A stretch of DNA of 64,000 bases from Stella humosa (GTDB taxonomy: Bacteria; Pseudomonadota; Alphaproteobacteria; ATCC43930; Allostellaceae). The first letter of the stretch is position 1; the number at the start of each line of letters is the position of its first letter. The stretch lies in the NCBI RefSeq assembly GCF_006738645.1, contig NZ_AP019700.1, positions 5,128,001 through 5,192,000 on the forward strand, given 5' to 3'. The notes beneath the pieces were generated by a model. It was not told the origin of the DNA and ran no database searches. It worked only from the letters and a program-made list of their open reading frames with translations. A program made the translations under genes and the position numbers. This document shows positions 59,243-64,000 of the stretch, in pieces.

Positions 59243-59881
59243 TCAGTCGCCCTTGCCGCCCTTGTCGTCACGCCGGGACAGCGTCTCCAGCTGCTTCTGC
59301 AGGGCATCCAGGCGGGCTTCCAGCTCGCGCATGGATTCGTTGGCGGGCGGCGGTGCCGGCGCGCGCGGCGGCTCGCCGGGGCGCTCGTCCTCACCCGGCC
59401 GGCCGGCCGAGCCCGAGAAGGGCGCCCACATCTGCATCGCGCGCTCGAACATGGCCAGGTTCTGCTTGCCCATGTCTTCGAGCCGGCCGAACGGGAACAG
59501 ATTGCCGAACGTGCCCTGCATGTAGCCGCGGAACTGGTCCTGGTTGCGGGCAAAGGTCTGCATGCTGGCATCGAGATAGCGCGGCACCAGCCATTGCAGG
59601 TTGTTGCCGTAGAAGCTGATAAGCTGCCGCAGGAAGCCGATCGGCAGCAGGTTGTGCCCGCTCTTCTGTTCCTCTTCGACGATGATCTGGGTCAGCACCG
59701 TGCGGGTGATGTCGTCGCCGGTCTTGGCGTCGTAGACGACGAAGTCCTGGCCGTCCTTCACCATCTGGCACAGATGATCGAGCGTGACGTAGCTCGACGT
59801 CGCGGTGTTGTAGAGGCGACGATTGGCGTATTTCTTGATGGTGATGGCTGGTGAGGTCGCCGACCCCGAATCCTCGGTCAT
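59243..59881 (-). CDS. phaR: polyhydroxyalkanoate synthesis repressor PhaR
   Basis: A 212-residue regulator. The DNA-binding PHB_acc_N domain is ITIKKYANRRLYNTATSSYVTLDHL followed by VVYDAKTGDDITRTVLTQII, and the PHB accumulation domain IGFLRQLISFYGNNLQWLVPRYLD, SMQTFARNQDQFRGYMQ repeats follow. The C-terminus is a coiled coil (MRELEARLDALQKQLETLSRR). PhaR binds PHB granules and DNA and represses phasin and its own gene. It is divergent from the phaE-like/phaC pair across 155 bp. Confidence 0.95.
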   Translation of the reverse strand: MTEDSGSATSPAITIKKYANRRLYNTATSSYVTLDHLCQMVKDGQDFVVYDAKTGDDITRTVLTQIIVEEEQKSGHNLLPIGFLRQLISFYGNNLQWLVPRYLDASMQTFARNQDQFRGYMQGTFGNLFPFGRLEDMGKQNLAMFERAMQMWAPFSGSAGRPGEDERPGEPPRAPAPPPANESMRELEARLDALQKQLETLSRRDDKGGKGD

Positions 59882-60036
59882 GCAGGTACTCCGGACGGTG
59901 GACGGTTCCGCAACGTGCATAACACGGATTTCGCTGTCGCGAACAGCGCCTCTGCTGCGGGCGCGAACAGGCGGCCGCCGGACCCGGCCGGCCGCGGCGG
60001 TGGCGACGATGCCCTGCCGCCGATATAGTCCGGCCG

Positions 60037-60441
60037 ATGGCCGATCCGCCCGATTCAGCCGCACTCGCCAGACGGTTCGTCACCCTCTGGCAGGAGCAGA
60101 TGCTGGCCGTCGCCGCCGATCCGGCCATGGCCGAGGCGACGGCGCGCTGGCTGTCGCTCTTCGCACCGGCGGCAAGCCTGACCCAGGCGTTCTCTGCACC
60201 GGCATTCGCGGCACCGCCCGTAGCGCCGGCCGCCGCCACCGGCGCGCAGCATGACCCCGTCGCCACACCCGCCCCGGCAGGGACCGCGGCCGCTGCCGGC
60301 GCATCTGGGGCTGGCGGCCACGATCTGGACCAGCTCGCGCGCCGCATGGCCGCTCTTGAGGAGCGCATCGCCGGGCTCGAATCCGCCCTTCGCGGGACCG
60401 CTCGCCGACCTCGCCGAACCGCTCCGCGCCGTCGATCCTGA
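60037..60441 (+). CDS. PhaE-like PHA synthase accessory subunit
   Basis: A 134-residue protein. The N-terminal helix pair ALARRFVTLWQEQMLAVAADPAMAEATARWLSLF (seen in segments) precedes an Ala/Pro linker, and the C-terminus has a coiled coil [25 protein letters not shown] and a basic tail. This layout (helical N-part, linker, leucine-zipper-like end) matches small PhaE/PhaM-type partners. Its last 191 bp overlap phaC in another frame. It starts 155 bp from phaR on the opposite strand. Confidence 0.65.
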   Translation: MADPPDSAALARRFVTLWQEQMLAVAADPAMAEATARWLSLFAPAASLTQAFSAPAFAAPPVAPAAATGAQHDPVATPAPAGTAAAAGASGAGGHDLDQLARRMAALEERIAGLESALRGTARRPRRTAPRRRS

Positions 60442-61486
60442 GGCTTTCTCGGCCGCGCTCGACCACGAGCTGCGCGACCGCGCCGACCGCTTCCTGCGCG
60501 GGCTGGAACTCTATCGCCACCATCCCTACCGGCGCGAACTGCCGGACATGCCGGCCGTGTGGGGCGAGGGCACGACGACGCTGCGCCAGTATGGCCGGCC
60601 TGGCGCGCCGGGCCCAGCCGTCCTGGTCGTGCCGTCGCTGGTCAACCGGGCCTACATCCTGGACTTGGCACCAGGGCGCAGCCTGCTGCACCACCTGGCC
60701 GGGCGGGGCCTGCGCCCCTATCTCGTCGATTGGGCTGCACCCGGCCCCGAAGAGCGCGGCTTCGACCTGACGGCCTATGTCGCCGGCCGGCTGGAAGCCG
60801 CGCTCGACGCCGTCGTAGCCCTGGAGGGCGGGCCGGTCGCGGTGCTGGGCTATTGCATGGGGGGCGACCTGGCGCTGGCGCTCGCCTGCCGCCGGCCGCG
60901 CGACGTGTGCCGCCTGGCGCTGCTGGCGACGCCGTGGGATTTCCATGCCGAGCGCGGCGGCCAGGCCCGCGCCATCGCCGCCTGGTTTTCCACCGCCGAG
61001 CCCTGGATCGCCCGCTGGGGCGACCTGCCGGTCGACCTGCTGCAGATGCTGTTCATGGCGCTCGATCCGGCGCTGGCCCTGCGCAAGTTCTCGTCCTTCG
61101 CCGATCTCGACCCGACCGGCGACAAGGCGCATGCCTTCGTGGCGCTGGAGGACTGGCTGAACGACGGCGTGCCGCTGGCCGCCCCGGTGGCACGGGAATG
61201 CCTGGTCGACTGGTACGGCGCCAACGCGCCGGCCCGACGCGCCTGGCGCGTGGCGGGCCGCGTGGTCGACCCCGCGGCGCTGCGCATGCCGACCCTGGTG
61301 ATGGCCCCGCAGCAGGACCGCATCGTGCCCCACGCGTCCGCCACGGCGCTTGCCGCCGCCATTCCAGGCGCCACCCTGCTGTCGCCGACCCTGGGCCATA
61401 TCGGCATGATCGCCGGGGGCGGCGCGCCGGCGGCGGTCTGGGCGCCGCTGGCCGGCTGGCTGGACTCGGGTCCGGGCGATCCCTAG
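60251..61486 (+). CDS. phaC: PHA synthase (alpha/beta hydrolase, PhaC class III-like)
   Basis: A 411-residue enzyme polymerising 3-hydroxybutyryl-CoA. The lipase-like box [13 protein letters not shown] holds the catalytic Cys, [12 protein letters not shown] the Asp and [10 protein letters not shown] the His, the full PhaC triad. [16 protein letters not shown] and [18 protein letters not shown] are family blocks. The frame starts at ATG 60251, giving an N-terminus [22 protein letters not shown] that fits a membrane-proximal segment, but then overlaps the accessory gene by 191 bp; a TTG at 60356 would shorten the overlap. Followed by phaA. Confidence 0.88.
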   Translation: MTPSPHPPRQGPRPLPAHLGLAATIWTSSRAAWPLLRSASPGSNPPFAGPLADLAEPLRAVDPEAFSAALDHELRDRADRFLRGLELYRHHPYRRELPDMPAVWGEGTTTLRQYGRPGAPGPAVLVVPSLVNRAYILDLAPGRSLLHHLAGRGLRPYLVDWAAPGPEERGFDLTAYVAGRLEAALDAVVALEGGPVAVLGYCMGGDLALALACRRPRDVCRLALLATPWDFHAERGGQARAIAAWFSTAEPWIARWGDLPVDLLQMLFMALDPALALRKFSSFADLDPTGDKAHAFVALEDWLNDGVPLAAPVARECLVDWYGANAPARRAWRVAGRVVDPAALRMPTLVMAPQQDRIVPHASATALAAAIPGATLLSPTLGHIGMIAGGGAPAAVWAPLAGWLDSGPGDP

Positions 61487-61520
61487 ATTGCGGGTTCCGA
61501 CCCACCCAGGAGCGCACCCC

Positions 61521-62696
61521 ATGACCGACGTGGTGATCGCCGCCGCGGCCCGCACACCGATCGGCGCCTTCAACGGCACCCTTTCCAGCGTTCCCGCCCA
61601 CTATCTGGGACAGGTCGCGATCACCGCCGCGCTGGAGCGGGCCAAGGTCGACCCGGCCGAGGTGGACGAGGTGGTGCTGGGCCAGATCCTGACCGCGGCC
61701 GCCGGCCAGAACCCCGCCCGCCAGGCCGCGATCGCCGCCGGCATCCCGGTCGAGCGCACGGCCTACGGCATCAACCAGCTCTGCGGGTCCGGCCTGCGCG
61801 CGGTGGCGCTCGGTTTCCAGGCGATCTTGCTGGGGGATGCCAAGATCGTCGTCGCCGGCGGCCAGGAAAGCATGAGCCAGGCCCCCCACGCCGCCTATCT
61901 GCGCAGCGGCGTGAAGATGGGCCCGGCCGAGTTCGTCGACACCATGATCAAGGACGGGCTGTGGGATGCCTTCCACGGCTACCACATGGGTAACACGGCC
62001 GAGAACGTGGCCCAGAAGTGGCAAATCACCCGCGAGCAGCAGGACGCCTTTGCGGCCGCCTCGCAGCAGAAGGCCGAGGCCGCCCAGAAGGCCGGCCGCT
62101 TCGCCGACGAGATCGTCCCCGTCACCATCAAGGGCCGCAAGGGCGACACGGTCATCGACACCGACGAGTACCCCAAGCACGGCACCACGGCCGAGACGCT
62201 GGCCAAGCTGCGCGCGGCCTTCGACAAGAACGGAACGGTGACGGCGGGCAACGCGTCCGGCATCAATGACGGCGCGGCGGTGGCCGTGCTGATGTCGGCC
62301 GACGAGGCGAACCGGCGCGGCATCACGCCCCTCGCCCGCATCGTCTCGTGGGCGACCGCCGGCGTCGACCCGGCGATCATGGGCACGGGGCCGATCCCGG
62401 CCAGCCGCGCGGCACTCGCCAAGGCCGGCTGGAGCAAGGACGACCTCGACCTGGTGGAAGCCAACGAGGCGTTCGCGGCCCAGGCCTGCGCGGTCAACAA
62501 GGAACTGGCCTGGGACACCAGCCGGGTCAACGTGAATGGCGGCGCCATCGCGCTCGGCCATCCCATCGGCGCGTCGGGTGCCCGCGTGCTGACCACGCTC
62601 CTCTACGAGATGGGCCGGCGCGGCGCCCATAAGGGCCTGGCCACCTTGTGCATCGGCGGCGGCATGGGTGTCGCCATGTGCGTCGAACGCGACTAG
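61521..62696 (+). CDS. phaA: acetyl-CoA acetyltransferase (beta-ketothiolase)
   Basis: A 391-residue thiolase joining two acetyl-CoA. The nucleophilic Cys is in [18 protein letters not shown]; the C-terminal signature [19 protein letters not shown] holds His, and the second Cys is in [14 protein letters not shown]. Start at 61521 follows AGGAGCG; 34 bp after phaC. This is the first PHB step. A terminator follows, so phaB has its own promoter. Confidence 0.97.
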   Translation: MTDVVIAAAARTPIGAFNGTLSSVPAHYLGQVAITAALERAKVDPAEVDEVVLGQILTAAAGQNPARQAAIAAGIPVERTAYGINQLCGSGLRAVALGFQAILLGDAKIVVAGGQESMSQAPHAAYLRSGVKMGPAEFVDTMIKDGLWDAFHGYHMGNTAENVAQKWQITREQQDAFAAASQQKAEAAQKAGRFADEIVPVTIKGRKGDTVIDTDEYPKHGTTAETLAKLRAAFDKNGTVTAGNASGINDGAAVAVLMSADEANRRGITPLARIVSWATAGVDPAIMGTGPIPASRAALAKAGWSKDDLDLVEANEAFAAQACAVNKELAWDTSRVNVNGGAIALGHPIGASGARVLTTLLYEMGRRGAHKGLATLCIGGGMGVAMCVERD

Positions 62697-62725
62697 ACCC
62701 CCGACTTCTCGCCGCCAGATCATGC

Positions 62726-62762
62726 GCGGGCCGCCCCGAATGGGGCGGCCCGCCTCATTTCT
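62726..62762 (+). terminator. intrinsic terminator between phaA and phaB
   Basis: GCGGGCCGCCCC (62726–62737) and GGGGCGGCCCGC (62742–62753) form a perfect 12-bp stem with loop GAAT, followed by CTCATTTCT. It is 30 bp after the phaA stop. Confidence 0.75.
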
Positions 62763-62895
62763 GCCCGAGGCCCGGACTATCAAGCGCGCGAGGGCGCCTC
62801 GTCCGCACGGGACCGCTGGCGGCGGTCGCCGCCGCATGGTCTGATGCGTGCAAGTCGACGCCGCCCACGAGCGTCGCAGATCGGGAGGAGACATC

Positions 62896-63621
62896 ATGGC
62901 AGGACGGGTAGCGCTAGTGACCGGCGGCACGCGCGGCATCGGCCGGGCGATCGCCGAGGCCCTGCAGAAGGCAGGCTACACGGTGGCCGCCAACTATGGC
63001 GGCAACGAAGAGATCGCGAAGGCCTTCACGGCCGAGACGGGGATTCCCGCCTACAAGTTCGACGTCGCCGACTTTGCCGCCTGCCAGGAAGGCATCGGCC
63101 GCGTCACGGCCGACCTGGGGCCGATCGAGGTCCTGGTGAACAATGCCGGCATCACGCGCGACACGACGATCCACCGCATGACGTTCGAGCAGTGGAACGC
63201 GGTCATCCAGACCAACCTCGCCTCCTGCTTCAACCTGAGCCGCCTCGTGATCGACGGCATGCGCGAGCGCAATTTCGGCCGCATCGTGAATATCGGCTCG
63301 ATCAACGGGCAGGCCGGCCAGTATGGCCAGGTCAACTACGCCGCCGCCAAGTCCGGCATCCACGGCTTCACCAAGGCCCTGGCCCAGGAAGGTGCCGCCA
63401 AGGGCATCACCGTTAACGCCATCGCGCCCGGCTACATCGACACCGAGATGGTGCGCGCGGTGCCCCCCAACGTGCTGGAGAAGATCGTCGCCCGCGTGCC
63501 GGTAGGCCGGCTCGGCCGGGCCGACGAGATCGCCCGCGGGGTGCTGTTCCTGGTCGCCGACGATGCCGGCTTCATCACCGGATCGACGCTGTCGATCAAC
63601 GGCGGCCAGCACATGTACTGA
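62896..63621 (+). CDS. phaB: acetoacetyl-CoA reductase
   Basis: A 241-residue NADPH-dependent SDR. VALVTGGTRGIGRAIAEAL is the cofactor loop, NNAGITRD and the catalytic NIGSINGQAGQYGQVNYAAAKSG (Ser, Tyr, Lys) follow, with NAIAPGYIDTEMVRAVP at the C-terminal side. An excellent GGGAGGAG ribosome-binding site sets the start at 62896. Second enzyme of PHB synthesis. Confidence 0.97.
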   Translation: MAGRVALVTGGTRGIGRAIAEALQKAGYTVAANYGGNEEIAKAFTAETGIPAYKFDVADFAACQEGIGRVTADLGPIEVLVNNAGITRDTTIHRMTFEQWNAVIQTNLASCFNLSRLVIDGMRERNFGRIVNIGSINGQAGQYGQVNYAAAKSGIHGFTKALAQEGAAKGITVNAIAPGYIDTEMVRAVPPNVLEKIVARVPVGRLGRADEIARGVLFLVADDAGFITGSTLSINGGQHMY

Positions 63622-63670
63622 CCGGCCACCGGCCCCATCCGGGCCGGCGGATTGCGGAGGTGGAGCGGGG

Positions 63671-64000
63671 ATGATCGTCCTGTCGAGCGGGCGGGCGACG
63701 GCGCTGGGCGCCCTCGCCATCCTGCTGTGGTCGACGCTGGCGTTGCTGACGACCATGGCCGGCCCCGTTCCACCCTTCCTCATGGTCGCCCTGACCTTCG
63801 CCATCGCCTTCGTGGCCGCGCTCTGCCTGTGGGTTGCGCGCGGCGGCGGTATCCGGCGCCGACTCACCTGGCCGCTGCCGGTCTGGGGCCTGGGCGTCGG
63901 CGGCCTGTTCGGCTTCCACCTGCTCTATTTCGTGGCGTTGGGCAACGCGCCCCCGCTGGAAGCCAACCTCGTCAACTATCTATGGCCGCTGCTGATCGTG
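63671..64000 (+). CDS. DMT superfamily (EamA) transporter, C-terminus outside window
   Basis: Only the first 110 codons are visible. ATALGALAILLWSTLALLTTMAGPVPPF, VALTFAIAFVAALCLWVA and LFGFHLLYFVALGNAPPLEANLVNYLWPLLIV are three to four helices of an EamA half; the last resembles the YddG aromatic-amino-acid exporter branch. ATG at 63671 follows GGTGGAGCGGGG. It lies 49 bp after phaB but is probably unrelated to PHB. Confidence 0.85.
   Translation, partial: MIVLSSGRATALGALAILLWSTLALLTTMAGPVPPFLMVALTFAIAFVAALCLWVARGGGIRRRLTWPLPVWGLGVGGLFGFHLLYFVALGNAPPLEANLVNYLWPLLIV

Overview
The window is 64 kb of visibly GC-rich DNA packed with short-spaced genes on both strands, and it reads as chromosome of a free-living alphaproteobacterium. 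Pointers are the gene orders pduO–etfB–etfA–hbd, tlpA/argH–lptM–lysA–DUF4175 and zinc-ribbon/ftsE–ftsX–ydcF–plsC, a NadQ-type NAD regulator next to nadA–nadC, an aerobic B12-dependent ribonucleotide reductase, and a phaR/phaC/phaA/phaB polyhydroxybutyrate cluster. A Rhodospirillales-like member is my best guess; there is no rRNA in the window to settle it.

Layout. 0–3.7 kb: an extracellular O-acylation cassette (two SGNH esterase-like proteins, an MBOAT acyltransferase, a small membrane protein). 3.7–6.4 kb: queC, tRNA-Gln, lemA and an M48 protease. 6.4–9.4 kb: nadQ–nadA–nadC, with a promoter overlapped by one inverted repeat and followed by another. 9.4–15.4 kb: a VOC protein, two tandem M81 (MlrC-like) metallopeptidases, a small lipoprotein and an orphan peptide-type solute-binding protein. 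15.4–16.4 kb: an IS630-family element sitting exactly at the stop codon of gpt. 16.4–19.2 kb: gpt, a DUF4864 protein, a gamma-glutamyltransferase-like enzyme and tRNA-Arg.

19.15–22.01 kb is a degraded integrated island: the 3' end of tRNA-Arg is repeated at its far end, and between the repeats lie a C-terminal integrase fragment, a fragment that looks like a phage outer-membrane spanin, a second IS630-family element and a lower-GC cargo gene for a secreted protein. 22–27 kb: a methyltransferase, a Tat-exported carbonic anhydrase and a sugar-type ABC importer without its ATPase. 27–33.7 kb: small accessory genes, including a nonapeptide-repeat secreted protein, a His-rich cupin, a pentapeptide lipoprotein, a thioesterase, a BASS-type transporter, a cluster of DnaA-box-like 9-mers, and a secreted barnase-type RNase coupled to barstar.

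33.5–53.5 kb is mostly housekeeping: cobalamin adenosyltransferase, electron transfer flavoprotein, hydroxyacyl-CoA dehydrogenase, a Phd/PIN toxin–antitoxin pair, a thioredoxin-like protein, arginine and lysine biosynthesis, FtsEX, lipid and heptose enzymes, and nrdJ. 53.6–64 kb: an MFS transporter, an XRE regulator with a perfect 21-bp palindrome upstream, panE with an acyl-CoA synthetase, a DMT exporter, and the PHB cluster (phaR, a PhaE-like subunit overlapping phaC out of frame, phaA, phaB), ending in a partial DMT transporter. I did not find a clearly unprecedented defence or metabolic system. The most unusual items are the tRNA-Arg island, the nonapeptide-repeat protein, the long dual-frame phaE/phaC overlap, the DnaA-box cluster, and the regulatory architectures at nadA, the XRE gene and the sugar ABC operon.
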